From positions 6,551,179 to 6,615,178 of the forward strand of contig NC_069105.1 in assembly GCF_947172395.1 (NCBI RefSeq): DNA of 64,000 nt, in the 5' to 3' direction. Position numbers and translations under genes: made by a program. The notes under the pieces are model-generated. The model saw nothing but the letters and a program-made list of their open reading frames with translations, did not search any database and was not told the DNA's origin. Positions 50,055-61,125 of the stretch are shown one piece after another (position 1 is the first letter of the stretch; each line of letters opens with the position of its first letter). Source of the DNA: Bicyclus anynana. Its lineage: Eukaryota; Arthropoda; Insecta; Lepidoptera; Nymphalidae.

Positions 50055-50390
50055 TCCATACTAATATTATAAATGTGAAAATATGTGTGTCTGTCTATGT
50101 ATGTGTGTGTGTGTGTCTGTCTGTTTGTTTGTCCGTCTTTCACGGAAAAACAGAGCGACGAATTGACGTGTTTTTGAAATGGAGATAGTAAAAAGGATAC
50201 AGAGTGACATGGCAGGCTACTTTTTGTCTCTTTTTAACCCTGTATTTCCCTAAAATGGGGGTGGAAGTTTCTATGGGGCATTTGTACGATAGGGGTAGGG
50301 TAGGGGTATGGTAGGGGTAGTGTAGGTAGAGAAGGAGCGCACATAAGTCAAAGCAAAGCAAGAGAATATTATATTTCTTATAGATGTTCA
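50055..50390 (+). mobile_element. HelC-like element
   Basis: ATACTAATATTATAAATGTG start, TG-rich tract, TTCACGGAAAAACAGAGCGA, GTATTTCCCTAAAATGGGGG, GATAGGGGTAGGGTAGGGGT, GCGCACATAAGTCAAAGC. The 3' CTAGT is lost. Confidence 0.5.
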
Positions 50391-50589
50391 TGCAGAAATA
50401 GTACGTGTAACTATTCTGTGTCTAACACAACCTCATTTTACTTTGCGTTAAAAAGAAAGGAACGCGAAAAAAGTAGTCTACGTGGTGTTATTTTTAAATA
50501 AATCTTCATTGCCTCATAGTCTAAGACATGCATACACATTTTCTTTAGGTACTTTTAAAGTCCTTGGACATGAACAATGATTGAAAATT
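50391..50589. other. Short unassigned stretch
   Basis: No feature. Confidence 0.3.
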
Positions 50590-50895
50590 TAGCTATTTTA
50601 ACCCCTAAAGAAAAACGAGGGGTGTTATAAGTTTCACGTGTCTGTCTGTCTGTCTGTGGCATCATAGCTCCCAAACAGATGGAACTATTCCAATTTTTTT
50701 TTGTATTAGAGTTGAGCCGTTTAAAAGTTGTGGGGGGTGAAAGTGGGGAAGAATAACCGAATGTCTGGAAATATATTCGAGTGGGATCTCAAATGAAAGC
50801 GCACTGAAAGAAAATATTGATGACTTGATCGAGAGTGTAATTAATAATTACAACGACCTTTGGGGGTTTTTCAAATTTTTCAATTTTATGTTATT
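50590..50895 (+). repeat. R7 dispersed repeat, plus copy
   Basis: GGTGTTATAAGTTTCACGTG, (TGTC)n, GGCATCATAGCTCCCAAACA, GGGAAGAATAACCGAATGTC, GATCGAGAGTGTAATTAATA, TTTTTCAAATTTTTCAATTT; the inverse of 33821-34110. Confidence 0.6.
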
Positions 50896-51149
50896 TGTAA
50901 AGAGCATCGAGTAAATATTCAAAACTGGTGCAGTATCAGTAGATGAATCAATACTCATTTCAAAGATTGCATACTCAGTTTGTAAAGTATTTTAGAGCCA
51001 CATTGTTTTATATGTCAGAAACCATTTAATTTTCATTTAATTAAAAATATCAACTTGCCAATTCGACATTAATTTTGTTTTATTTTTAAAATTTTCTTGG
51101 TACAGAAGAATATGATAAAGAATGTAAGGGAAGAAGTCACGTTGACAAT

Positions 51150-51272
51150 TAAACCTGTCTTCTAAACCGGTGGTAGATTTTGTACAAATAGTCAAACTTG
51201 ACGTTTCAAAAGTGCTTGTATACTAAGTTTTCTTGAAATAAATGAATTAGTTTTTGATTTTTAGAAAAAAAA
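51150..51272 (+). mobile_element. LINE 3' end scrap (42283 family)
   Basis: TAAACCGGTGGTAGATTTTG, GTTTCAAAAGTGCTTGTATA, CTTGAAATAAATGAATTAGT. Confidence 0.6.
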
Positions 51273-51964
51273 ATTGTCAAATCACACATGATTGTCAAAC
51301 AACTTGATCTGCAGCTTTGTTTTAGTTTTTCTTAATGAAAACACACAATTTTCACACAATTGTTTGTTGTTTACAAACAATTTTGTCTTACATGTTAATT
51401 ATTTACTTTGCAAAACTTAACCTTTAATATTACTAGAAATAGCAGTTTTGGATCCATGTTATTTTAACTGCGTAACTACTGCCACTACATTATACCATTT
51501 ATAAGGTAAACGCAACCGGCAAAATGTTGGTTGCAAGTGATTGTAATAAACCCGTCTCTTAGACTATGCAACAAATCTCCATAGAATGGCCCATTCATTT
51601 GACACGGTGTTTTATACGTTGCCTAGTCTTACTTCGCACCTTTATTTATTAGTTAACTGAATCATGGTTACGTGAACTACAAAGCTATAACTTGTTTTTC
51701 TTTTTTTAACGAAAAAATAATTATTATTAAACTAAAGTCCTACTTTAGTTTAACTTTTATATACGAGTTTTGTATCGTATGATGTATTTATACGTTAGAG
51801 ATTTTTGTGTAACTCTTCTTTTATCTACTCCTCAAAATGAATTATTGCGGTGTCACGTATTAATTATTTTTGTGTCGTGATACTCTTTTATCCGCTTATT
51901 TATATTGTCGTAAATTATTATTTAAAACTTCAAAGTACAGACAGGTTTCTACTCTTTTATAACA
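51273..51964. other. AT-rich stretch
   Basis: A 12-bp-arm palindrome TTAAACTAAAGT-CCT-ACTTTAGTTTAA lies at 51727-51753; no gene. Confidence 0.4.
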
Positions 51965-52204
51965 GGTGACGGCCGCGTGGCGCAGTGGGTAGTGGTATAG
52001 AAAATATTTGTGTGATGAGCATGAGTGTTTTCCACTGTCTGTGTGTATTTATACATTATATAAGTATTTATATGTGGTATATAATTGTATATTAATATTA
52101 TAATATCAACTATCTTAGTACCCATAACACAAGCTACTCTGTATGCTTACTTTGGGGCTAGATAGTGATGTGTATTGTTTTAGTATATAGTATTTAAAAA
52201 AAAA
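51965..52204 (+). mobile_element. SINE D: different tRNA-headed SINE
   Basis: GTGACGGCCGCGTGGCGCAG head is cut before any B box and followed by GTGATGAGCATGAGTGTTTT, ATAAGTATTTATATGTGG, TATCTTAGTACCCATAACAC, TACTTTGGGGCTAGATAG and an A-rich tail. Body differs from SINE A and B. Confidence 0.5.
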
Positions 52205-52237
52205 GGTATAATACGAGGATAAAAATATATAGTCATC

Positions 52238-52508
52238 TGGTGTGTGGGTTCGAATCCGGTCCGGGGCTTGCACCTCCAACTTTGTGTTTGTGTTGTGTGC
52301 ATTTTATGAAATTAAATATGACATGTCTCTGTGAAGGAAAACCATCGTGAGGCAACCTGCATACCAGAGAATTTTCTTAATTCTCTGCGTGTGTGAAGTC
52401 TGGCAATCCGCATTGGGCCAGCGTGATGGACAATTGGCCTTAGTCCTCTCATTCTGAGAGGAGACTCGAGCTCAGCAGTAAGCCGAAAAAGGGTTGAGAA
52501 TGATGATA
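52238..52508 (+). mobile_element. SINE B, 5' end clipped
   Basis: GTGTGGGTTCGAATCCGGTC, GGAAAACCATCGTGAGGCAA, GAGAGGAGACTCGAGCTCAG, GGGTTGAGAATGATGAT. Confidence 0.8.
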
Positions 52509-52917
52509 ACTACTCGCTGATAATGTTGCTTCATTTTTTTTTAATTGACATAGTGTCTTAGATGTGAAAGCATAATCAAATTGAAATTGTTTTTTTTTTA
52601 AATCAGCTTAAGTGAGTAGCGTTACAAAGAAATAAAGTCCTATTGACATTTATGGATTGATGGATAGGTTGAGGACGACATCAGCCAGTATTTTTACTGC
52701 ATTTTGTATTAACAGAGTAACAAATACAGGCAAATGTAAAGCTCGAAACAAATAAAGCGACAATAACACTCTACGTGAATTACTGAATACTCCCACATTT
52801 TGCCGACAGATGTCGCTGCCGAAGATTTGTTGCGGCGAGAGTGGACTCGTGGGCTCTTGTGCTATTTGCATAAAATTTTCAGCGATAATAGCACGGTTTA
52901 CTGGCTTTTATTATTTC
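52509..52917. other. Intergenic stretch
   Basis: Short frames on both strands at 52650-52998 overlap and have no motifs. Confidence 0.3.
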
Positions 52918-53030
52918 ACTAGCGGACGCCCGCGACGTCGTCCGCAAGAATTTAAAATATTCACAAATCCCGCGGTTTGTTTCAATTTACCGGAATAAAA
53001 AGTAGTATATATGTTGCTCTATAACCTACT
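52918..53030 (-). mobile_element. HelA-type 3' half
   Basis: CTAGCGGACGCCCGCGACGT, TCACAAATCCCGCGG, GGAATAAAAAGTAGTATATA. Confidence 0.6.
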
Positions 53031-53427
53031 CTATCTTTCAGTGAAAGTCCCATTAAAACCACCGCGCCTCGGAAGTCGTCGAATGTATGTATTGAATGGA
53101 TGCTTGGGACATCGCCTCATCCGTTGTTATGCTTGGAGTTAGTTTTATTTGCCGGTTATTTTTTATAATTCTCTATAGAATTTTTTATAATTCTCTGTGA
53201 TTGCCACACAAACCTCATCTTATAAAGGCTTAGTGTATTAGCCCATGGCCCTACCATCGGTAGGTCGTAGATCTTTCAATTCAATGCAACACACAGAAAG
53301 ATAAGAAAGACAAGACACCTACTAAGTAGAACAGTAATTTTGTTGAATTCTTCACTTTCCATAATCTGAATTAGTTTCTTAAGTTTTATTGTTCTTTTAA
53401 TTATTAAAAAAAACTGGTCAACCTCCT
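53031..53427. other. Intergenic stretch
   Basis: ATTTTTTATAATTCTCTATAG is partly duplicated at 53159-53199; nothing else. Confidence 0.3.
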
Positions 53428-53602
53428 CTTTATCATCAATAGTCAACGGACGTCCACCCCACAAAAAGTCCTGTGTGGACTTCGAAGCTTCAAATACCTT
53501 CCTGTAGCTGCTCCCTTGATGCCATGGATTCAATAATGGGTAACTTACACCCCATTTTCGATTCAGGGTTTCAGCACCTCGGGAGCCCAATTTTCATCGG
53601 AT
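53428..53602 (-). mobile_element. Decayed RTE 3' fragment
   Basis: ATCATCAATAGTCAACGGAC, GTCCTGTGTGGACTTCGAAG, TTCAGCACCTCGGGAGCCCA retain the order of the RTE tail with heavy divergence. Confidence 0.45.
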
Positions 53603-54055
53603 TTTCCAAAAAAGTTTAAAGTGATAAGTAAACTAAAAAATAAAGTAAAGCTATGAACGCGCATTGATCTCTGAACATTACACAAGATCGATAGACATGG
53701 TAATGGTCTGATTAATATGCAAAGTTTCTTTGTAGGCATAAGTGCTTTGAATAATATTAGAAAGAAAAGTAGGCTTTTAAAAACGAGAACGGATCTCTCA
53801 AGGGCCATCTAAACCTCATATGAAATGCATAGACAGGCACCCCTAAAATACTTGTGCACACCTTATCTAATGCAAACAAAGCGATGAAAGGGATTCTGTT
53901 TAAAACCTATCTTTAGGTTACCTTTGATGAATGTCTTTATTTATGAGGGACAACAAAAATGAGGGAAAAGATTTTATGTACTGTTTTGATGAATAATTTT
54001 GGTATTGAAGCTACACGATTTCCTCATAGGAGCAAAAACCTAAATGGCATCCCAC
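53603..54055. other. Intergenic stretch
   Basis: No feature recognised. Confidence 0.3.
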
Positions 54056-54440
54056 TTATGGTCATAGCACACTGCTGGACAATACTCTCGTAACGATTTC
54101 AAAAAAGTCTTGAGCCTCCTGCATTCAGTGGCTCCCTGTAACCCACTTGATGTCGTCGGTCAACCAATACTGCGCTTTTTGGTGCAGGGTCACCATTTCA
54201 GCACTTCATTACCCTACGTAGGTAACTTTGGTTCTTCTGCGGATCTCCTCGTTTCTGATTCGCCGATTCACGCAGATTCTTTGAGTATTGTAACCTCCGT
54301 CAGGCTTAGTGTCTTTGAGTCTTCTAATGAGGCTCATAACGATCAAGTCTCCGAGTAGTAAGTCATCACTGGCAACACGCACTTTTCGAAGACATTCGTT
54401 TTTCATTCAAGCACAGAAGAATTTTGGGCTAATGCTTATT
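54056..54440 (-). mobile_element. RTE 3' fragment, diverged
   Basis: CACTGCTGGACAATACTCTC, CACTTGATGTCGTCGGTCAA, TTTGGTTCTTCTGCGGATCT, CGGTTATGA-type tail domain; minus-strand frame gives IRNEEIRRRTKVTYVG. Confidence 0.65.
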
Positions 54441-55231
54441 TTTTCTGACTGTGTAAGTACCGTAGGGGGACATCAGCTGCGTAACCGGGGGGTTTTGACG
54501 AAGCTTCGCCTGAACGCAGAAGCAGAAGATGTGGGAGGAACGACTCTCTAAGGGCTTTGTGTTTATGTCTGTACACTGGTAACCATTATTTCCACATCCG
54601 TACACAGCATATTAAGTAGCTCATCAAGAGGATCTCGAAATGGTATATCATCGCCTACAGTGGTATATCAAAAAACCTAGAATGAGCCTACCTACTGTAT
54701 GTGAGTGCATTTTAGTCGCATTCTCAGCGCTTTAATCCAAAAACCGTTAATTTTAAAGTAAAACTGTAAAAGACATTTTTGTATCATTTTATGAGGAACA
54801 ATTTTTATAATGACCTTTATTAACCTCTGACCAATAGCTCGCAAAATATTTGCGAAAAACTGATTTTCGTGACCTTTTGACCTTTGTAACTTTTTAACCG
54901 GCACGATATCGATGTCGATTTTTCACATCTTTATAATAACACCGTAATAAAGGCGTATACAAAAATTCAGCTTACTAGGAATTTATCTCCAGAAAAAATT
55001 TAAAACCAAATAGAATACCAAGTAGAATATTTCCAGATGAACTAAAAAATAATTACGCATTAGGTAGATAGTAGCTAAGTTATGAATAAAGTTATATTCT
55101 CTATAAAACTGACAGAATCCACCTTGGTACCTTGTAAATAAACACAAATAAAGGGTTAAACCGAGGGTGTAAAAACCCGGCAAACCGTGTTGAAAACATT
55201 ATGCAAATGACACGGAGCAGTGTGTATTGCG
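54441..55231. other. Intergenic stretch
   Basis: No gene recognised; several short minus-strand frames (54692-55283) lack motifs. Confidence 0.3.
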
Positions 55232-56130
55232 CGCCGCAAATCTCTGTGACATCTGGCTCCAGCGGAGGTGAAAATATGAACACTACGCGATTTAATATGG
55301 AACATGTTGCTTTAAAAACTGAGAGAGATTTGTGGATATATGTTGCCCTGGTGAATGTAGTAGGTGTTAGAATACTAAATGTACCAGAGCTACATACATG
55401 GCACGGTTTGTTAATTACATTTTACATTCTAGGCTTGCGCTTTTCTACAATAATTCCTGGTGGAAAGTAATGATGAGGTCCAGGTTGGAGCGCATTTGCT
55501 TTGAAAATGCCTGTACTCTTGCCTTGAAAGTGCACTACCTTGAAAGTGTATAAATCAGTCAGGAAACACAGAAGCCGGACGTCTAGCTACAGCGGAGGTG
55601 ACACTACACGATTTAATATGGAGCGTGTTTCATTAAAAACTGGTGAATTTAGTAGGTGTTAGAATACTTAATGTACCAGAGCTACGGTTTGTTAATTACA
55701 TCTTACATTCATAATAGGCTTGCGTTTATCTACAATAATGCCTAGTGGAAAGCAATGATGAGGTCTAAGTTGGAACGCGTTTGTCTAAAAAATGCCTATA
55801 CTCTTGCCTTGAAAATGCTCAAATCAATCAGGAAACAGAGAAGTCTGACGTCTGGCTCCAGCAGAGGTGAAAATATGGACACTATGCGATTTAATATGAA
55901 ACGGGTTGCTTTAAAAACTGAGGGAAATATTACCTATGTTACACTGATGAATGTAGTAGGTGTTAAATTACTAAATGTACCAGGGCTTCATAGCCTGGCA
56001 CGGTTTGTTAATTACTTTTTTATTTTCATAATAGGCTTGCATTTGACTACAATCATGCCGGATGGAAACAATGATGAAGTCTAAGTTAGAGCGCGCTTGC
56101 CTAGAAGATGCCGATACTCTTGCCTTGAAA
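55232..56130 (+). repeat. Threefold tandem duplication, about 270-330 bp units
   Basis: AGCGGAGGTG (55261), AGCGGAGGTG (55591) and AGCAGAGGTG (55860) start equivalent units; each continues CGATTTAATATG, GTAGGTGTTA, ACTAAATGTACCAG, GTTTGTTAATTAC, AATGATGA, CTCTTGCCTTGAAA. Units 1 and 3 have open frames (55201-55470, 55755-56084) with similar peptides (RFNM, ALKTE, NVVGV, LNVP), while unit 2 has internal deletions. Possibly pieces of a degenerate multicopy gene or element; function unknown. Confidence 0.75.
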
Positions 56131-56664
56131 GTGGAATTACAAGACGAGAGTTTATACGGTTCGTTAATCTTCTTTATTTCCAGAAAGTAGCCTGATAAAT
56201 AAGATTATGAATGAATGTGATTTATTATTAGATATATTCACTTAAAAGAGCAAAACTAAACTAATTGTGTACGTAACTTGTCTCGGACACGTTATTACAT
56301 CTAAAACATAGCGAAAACAACATTAAAAACTAATTTCCCCACATAATACACTCGCCGCGCTGCAGAGTTGGTTCTCCGTAAACTGCTTCATAAATAAAAC
56401 ATTAATTCAACTAAAATTACTAACTACCGTACATCCAGGCTTATACTGACAGTTCGCTAAACTTTTCGCGGCCTAGAGAGAAAATTACTACGTTTTTTTT
56501 AAACAAATTAGCAACTCAGACTTCTGTTGTGGTTACCACCACCTTATATCGGAAAACCGTTATGCGATCGTGATTGCTAGATAATGAAAATCATCACTAG
56601 GACAGCCAACCCGCTTCGGAACTGCGTGGTGGGTGTAAGCTATATGTCCTGTATCCTTACAGGG
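56131..56664. other. Intergenic stretch
   Basis: Unit-like start CTTGCCTTGAAAGTGGAATT at 56120 fades out; GGTGGGTGTAAGCTATATGT near 56629 recalls R6. Confidence 0.3.
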
Positions 56665-56884
56665 TTTTTTTTATTATTCTTTACAAGTTAGCCCTTGACT
56701 ACAATCTCACCTGATGGTAAGTGATGATGCAGTCTAAGATGGAAGCGGGCTAACTTGTTAGGAGGAGGATGAAAATCCACACCCCTTTTCGGTTTCTACA
56801 AGACATCCTACCGGAACGCTAAATCGCTTGGCGGTACGTCTTTGTCGGTAGGGTGGTAACTGGCCGATGCCTCCCACCAGCCAA
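56665..56884 (-). mobile_element. SINE A, head truncated
   Basis: TTTACAAGTTAGCCCTTGAC to GATGCCTCCCACCAGCCA; well preserved body. Confidence 0.85.
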
Positions 56885-56963
56885 AAACAATGATTTAGTA
56901 CTTAGATATATATAGTGTTTAAGATTTTTTTATTACACTAATGTAAGGCTCCCCTTAAACTTT

Positions 56964-57196
56964 TCCAACTTTTCAGTTGTGTGCATTTAAAAAAATTACA
57001 TATCACATGTCTCTGTCTAGGAAAAACATCTTGAGAAAACCTGCATACCAGAGAATTTTCTTAATTCTCTGCGTGTGTGACGTTTGCCAATTCGCATTGG
57101 CCAGCGTGGTGGACTATTGGCCCGACCCCTCTCATTCTGAGAGGAGACTCGAGCTTAGCAGTGAGCCAAATATGGGTTGATAATGATAATGATGAA
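56964..57196 (+). mobile_element. SINE B, head truncated
   Basis: TCCAACTTTTCAGTTGTGTG to CAAATATGGGTTGATAATGA. Confidence 0.8.
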
Positions 57197-57289
57197 GGCT
57201 CCCCTTATATCGTTCCAGTCCCAAGATGTCAACCAGAAACTGGATTATCATTCCAGTAGGTCAATTCACTAACTGACGTATTTTAGTTG

Positions 57290-57445
57290 ACATATATGAA
57301 ATTGAGATTCCATGTAACAATTGTCATCTGATGCCTACTGACAACCCTTTTGAATATCATACAGTAGGTAGGTGACATTTATCAGTTGGTTTGATGTTTA
57401 ATTTAAAGACCAAATAAGTGAATAGGCCACGTATCTTTTGCTGAA
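57290..57445 (+). repeat. R5 dispersed repeat
   Basis: CAATTGTCATCTGATGCCTA, CTGACAACCCTTTTGAATAT, GTTGGTTTGATGTTTAATTT, AGTGAATAGGCC. Confidence 0.55.
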
Positions 57446-57482
57446 ACGAGCAACAAACTTACGGTTATCATAAGTTTTATTT

Positions 57483-57600
57483 TGCATAACCAAGCGCTTA
57501 GCTGCAATCTCGCCTGATGGTAAGCAATGATACAGCCTATGGTGGAACGGGCTTGCCTAGAAGATGCCTATTCACTCTATAAGTACGTATAAGTACGTGC
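57483..57600 (-). mobile_element. SINE A-related 3' fragment
   Basis: GCAATCTCGCCTGATGGTAA, GCAATGATACAGCCTATGGT, GGGCTTGCCTAGAAGATGCC. The last motif differs from SINE A (related ending also at 60055-60165), so a sister family is likely. Confidence 0.45.
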
Positions 57601-58199
57601 CTATCCCCAAAAAATCCTATTCGACCACGCAAATATACTCCAAGCTTTCTTTTGGCTTTTGTGTCAAGAACAACAATTGAACAATTTTCAGGCAGACATA
57701 AAAAAGATGGCTTGAAATGAAAACGCCCCAATTGCATGGTTTACCTTGGTCATAGTTTTGTCCGTAAATATCACATACTCAAAGGTGTATGATTATGATT
57801 AAGTATATATTTCATTTCTTCATTTGTCCCAAGGATTAAAATGTTCTTTCATTTACAGTGTCGTAGGTATCAATTTGCTACGTTTCACGGCCGAGCTGGG
57901 CAGTCGTTCGTCTGTTAAAACGAAGTTATCGAATGAAATTATATCGCCGTCGCTCCTCGATGAGATTTATTTTCGATCTCCGCTCTTCCGCGATCCTATT
58001 TGTGAGAGAAGTTTATTTTATTTAACTGATCCGAGAGATTCTTTGCCTGAGATCGCTACTTTAAGTGACATTTCCTTCTCTAGTTTTTAATGGAGGTAAT
58101 ATTTTATAGGTACCTAGATGTGCAAAGTGGTTTCATTTGCTTTCTTTCCTCATCCCATTGAAGCAGAAAAATCAGGACAAAAGTAAATTAATATGCAAT
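57601..58199. other. Stretch with an open frame after a possible splice acceptor
   Basis: TTCTTTCATTTACAG|TG at 57859 resembles a 3' splice site; the frame through it (57824-58090, TAELGSRSSVKTKLSNEI..., SPSLLDEIYFRSPLFRDPIC) stays open for about 75 codons. No domain recognised; weak candidate exon. Confidence 0.2.
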
Positions 58200-58498
58200 T
58201 TTTTTTTTATTTTTTACAAGTTAGCTCTTGACTGCAATCTTACCTGATGGTAAGTGATGATGCAATCTAAGATGGAAGCGGATGGCAATCCACACCCCTT
58301 TCGGTTTCTACACAACATCTAAATTGCTTGGCGGTACGTCTTTGGTGGTAGGGTGGTAACTAACCACGGCCGAAGCCTCCCACCAGCCAGACCTGGACTA
58401 ATTAAGAACACCTCAATCGGTCCAGCCGGGGATCGAATTCATGATCTCCGTCTTGTAAATCCATCGCACATACTACTGCGCCATGGAGGTCGTCAAAA
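58200..58498 (-). mobile_element. SINE A, nearly full length
   Basis: TTTACAAGTTAGCTCTTGAC, GGGGATCGAATTC B box complement, TACTGCGCCATGGAGGTC head; small deletions in the centre. Confidence 0.8.
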
Positions 58499-58879
58499 AT
58501 CATCCATCATCATCGTCCTGACCTTATTGTCAGCTACTGACGATCAATTAATCTCACATGCCTGCAGCGCTAACGGCTTGACGTCCGATAAAACTGATTG
58601 TGTGTTGGTCGCAATTGGCATCGCGACCAATGATACGACTCGCGTACTACGATTACAAGTTTAATAAGACTCGGGATAACGAAGAAGCAATCAGAAACTA
58701 TATAGTGAAGAAAACTTGGATCTATTTGAGAAAAAATGAATTTCCAAGTTAAAAACTGAAAGAATTACGATATTTCTAGATCTCGTATTTGACTAAATCT
58801 TTGAACACTAAGATTTTTTTTTTATGAAATTGTAGGTATAAGTAAATTTCTATAATTTTATATTTAAAAATAAACAGCC
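58499..58879. other. Intergenic stretch
   Basis: No feature. An open frame carried over from the SINE ends at 58664. Confidence 0.3.
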
Positions 58880-58992
58880 TAGATGAATTAGTCCAAAATG
58901 CTGATTTAGGAGTGAGTACGAGAAAACAGTGGGATTCGAACCCATGACCGGTCTTAAGTAAGGCTAACTATCGAGCTTATTGATGCTTAGGA
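58880..58992 (-). mobile_element. SINE C copy
   Basis: ATGAATTAGTCCAAAATGCT, GGAGTGAGTACGAGAAAACA, GGGATTCGAACCCATGACC, TATCGAGCTTATTGATGC. Confidence 0.5.
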
Positions 58993-59007
58993 ATTTATCC
59001 AGTCTCC

Positions 59008-59058
59008 CACAGAAAATCAGCGCTGTCATGATTTGTAGCTTTATGTTGAGTTACGTTT
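59008..59058 (+). repeat. CAGCGCTG-type LINE 3'-end scrap
   Basis: CAGAAAATCAGCGCTGTCAT, GTAGCTTTATGTTGAG. Confidence 0.35.
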
Positions 59059-59209
59059 TTACCCACGTAGTTCCTGTTTTAGTGGGCTAATAATATCCTA
59101 AGCTACTTGCAGATAAAGTAACTATCCATGGGGAAAAGAACTTTTTAAATCGTATCAGTAGTTTCGTAACAAACAAACAAAGAACCAAGTTTTGTCTTAT
59201 AGTTTATAT

Positions 59210-59585
59210 ATGGTGGGAGTAAAGAAGAGAGACAGAATAAGAAACATTGATATAAGGAAAAGGACCAGAGTTACCGACATTTTAACCAGGATGGGCCAGC
59301 TTAAGTGGAGATGAACAGGTCATATGCTTCGGGATCCTCAAGAAAAGTGGAGTACCCTTGTCACACAATGGTGCCCTCGCAATGGGAGACGGAAAAAGAG
59401 ACGGCAGCATAGACGGTACGAAGACGAGCTGAACCTTACAGCTGGTCCAGTCTGGAGAAGAGTAGCTCTGGACAGGAAACACTGGCGGGAGCTGGAGGAG
59501 GCCTTTGCCTTGAGGATAATGATATTAGGGACATAATTTAAATGTACAAAATCTTCATTAATAAAGGCTATTTTATTTTATTTAT
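59210..59585 (+). mobile_element. RTE-like retrotransposon 3' end, second lineage
   Basis: Frame MVGVKKRDRIRNIDIRKRTR, VTDILTRMGQLKWR, one in-frame TGA, TGHMLRDPQEKW, then a charged stretch and RVALDRKHWRELEEAFALR before TAA. Tail of TTATTTTATTTATTTA. Same tail-domain architecture as 21876-22295 but clearly different sequence and microsatellite. Confidence 0.7.
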
Positions 59586-59685
59586 TTATATTACCGTTTT
59601 TTTGTTACGTAGTAAGTTTTTGTGACCAAATTAAAATCCTTTTCTTCTTACAAAGTTCACTAACCACACCGGAAGTATCTCATCC

Positions 59686-59783
59686 GCCATTTTGTGTCAC
59701 CAGACGTTTCCTAATCACGCGACAGCTCGCCCGGGCACCTGATGGGCGTTAATTGTCTATTGTGCGGCTTTCCTTTGAATTTG
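59686..59783 (+). repeat. Dispersed repeat shared with 61932-62033
   Basis: CCGCCATTTTGTGTCACCAG, GGGCGTTAATTGTCTATTGT, CCTTTGAAT; second copy has CCGCCATTTTATTACGG, GGGCGTTAATTATCTATTGT, CCTTTGAAT. Confidence 0.55.
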
Positions 59784-59827
59784 CCCCTTTATATTGCAAA
59801 CACCGCAGATTACCCCTTAAGACAGTA

Positions 59828-60017
59828 TAGTCTGGCAAGTTCTTTGATGACACTCCCATGTTATGCGGCTGACGGGGGGAAAGACTGCACGGGTGTGAAA
59901 CTGTGCGGGCGGGGAAGTGAGGTGCATCAGTCGTGGGTTTTTCATTCATCGCTACACGCCCCCCGGCTGGCGCGGACCATTGGGAGTGTTCCGAACGAAG
60001 TTTCCAAGCTATAGTGA
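59828..60017. repeat. Dispersed repeat with inverted ends, copy 2
   Basis: TGATGACACTCCCATGTTAT, GTGAGGTGCATCAGTCGTGG, TTTTTCATTCATCGCTACAC, GCGCGGACCATTGGGAGTGT. Longer than 28494-28660 by an internal segment (CACGGGTGTGAAACTGTGCG). Nature unknown. Confidence 0.65.
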
Positions 60018-60054
60018 TGCTTATAACATTGATATATATATTTTTACGATAGTA

Positions 60055-60165
60055 TAGCTGTGACTGCGATCTAATCTAATGTTAAGTGACGGTGCTCTAA
60101 AATGGAAGTGAGTTTACTTGAAAGAGCTAGATGTTTTTTGTACCCATAAATCTGACGATCTCTAC
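60055..60165 (-). mobile_element. Decayed SINE 3' fragment
   Basis: GCTGTGACTGCGATCTAATC, AAGTGACGGTGCTCTAAAAT, GGAAGTGAGTTTACTTGAAA; sister of 57483-57600. Confidence 0.35.
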
Positions 60166-60247
60166 ACTTTGAAAACAAATTACAAAACCGATCGTGAATA
60201 AGATAAATCTGGAACAGACTTTTACTTTTAAATAAAAAATATTTTAA

Positions 60248-60535
60248 TTTTTTTTTATTCTTTACAAGTTAACCCTTGACCACAATCTCACCGGATGGTA
60301 AGTGATGATGCAATCTAAAATGGAAGCGGGCTAATTTCTTTAGAGTAGGATGAAAATCCATACCCCTTATGGTTTATTTACAATATCGTAACGGAACGGT
60401 AGATCGCTTGGCGGTACGTCTTTGCCGGTAGGGTGTTAACTAGCCAATAGCCACGGCCGAAGCCTTGCACCAGCCAGACCTGGACCAATTAAGAAAACCT
60501 CAATCGATCGAACCCAGGACCTCTCTCAGAGATCG
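60248..60535 (-). mobile_element. SINE A, nearly full length
   Basis: TTTACAAGTTAACCCTTGAC, TCGCTTGGCGGTACGTCTTT, CAGCCAGACCTGGACCAATT, ATCGAACCCAGGACCTC; the outer head is lost. Confidence 0.8.
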
Positions 60536-61049
60536 TCAACTGACAGATGTTCACAGATAAACGACACGTACTCCTTGACGTTTCTAACAGATATCGCCAC
60601 CTGATTAGTTACTCTAATTATTGTAAGATGGCGTTACTATCTAATCCTCCGACATACACATATCATACAATAACATTCTCTATATCTTCCCTTTTAACAT
60701 TATTAATATAGGTTATAAGCTGGGCTTGCAATGTGCTTAGTTACTAAAGTATATAAATCTCCCATAGCGAGCCGGCAAGGCTTTACATTGCATTGTTGGG
60801 TTACTGTATATCATGAACTTAATGTCATTGTAAAGTGCTCCCTATATATAGAAGGCTTTGCAATATCTTATGAACAAAGCTTTGTTTATTATGTTATTGT
60901 ATATAAAACATATAGTGTAAGCTTAAACTTTAAAGCGTGTTCGCCATTTTTTATAAATATCATTGCTTTACTTGCTTTGTTTGCAAATGTAAACCTATTT
61001 ATATAAATAAGTAAAATTTATGCGTCTGTTTGTAATTTTAAATGATTGT
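60536..61049. other. AT-rich stretch
   Basis: A 91-codon frame at 60731-61006 (hydrophobic, no motif) is treated as chance. Confidence 0.3.
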
Positions 61050-61125
61050 TAGGAATGTTGGGTCGAACCACCACCTCTTGGTGATGAGTCAGGCCCCTTA
61101 ACCACTGAGTTACTGAGGTATCATT
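61050..61125 (-). mobile_element. SINE C tRNA-like head
   Basis: Minus strand ACCTCAGTAACTCAGTGGTT (A box), GGTGGTTCGACCC (B box). Resembles a tRNA, but the arms do not pair fully and it matches the SINE C head. Confidence 0.45.

Noticed and set aside
57824..58090. Open frame after TTTACAG as a firm exon
   Set aside because: Splice site plausible but no similarity, no downstream donor or polyadenylation signal in place; kept only as a weak note.
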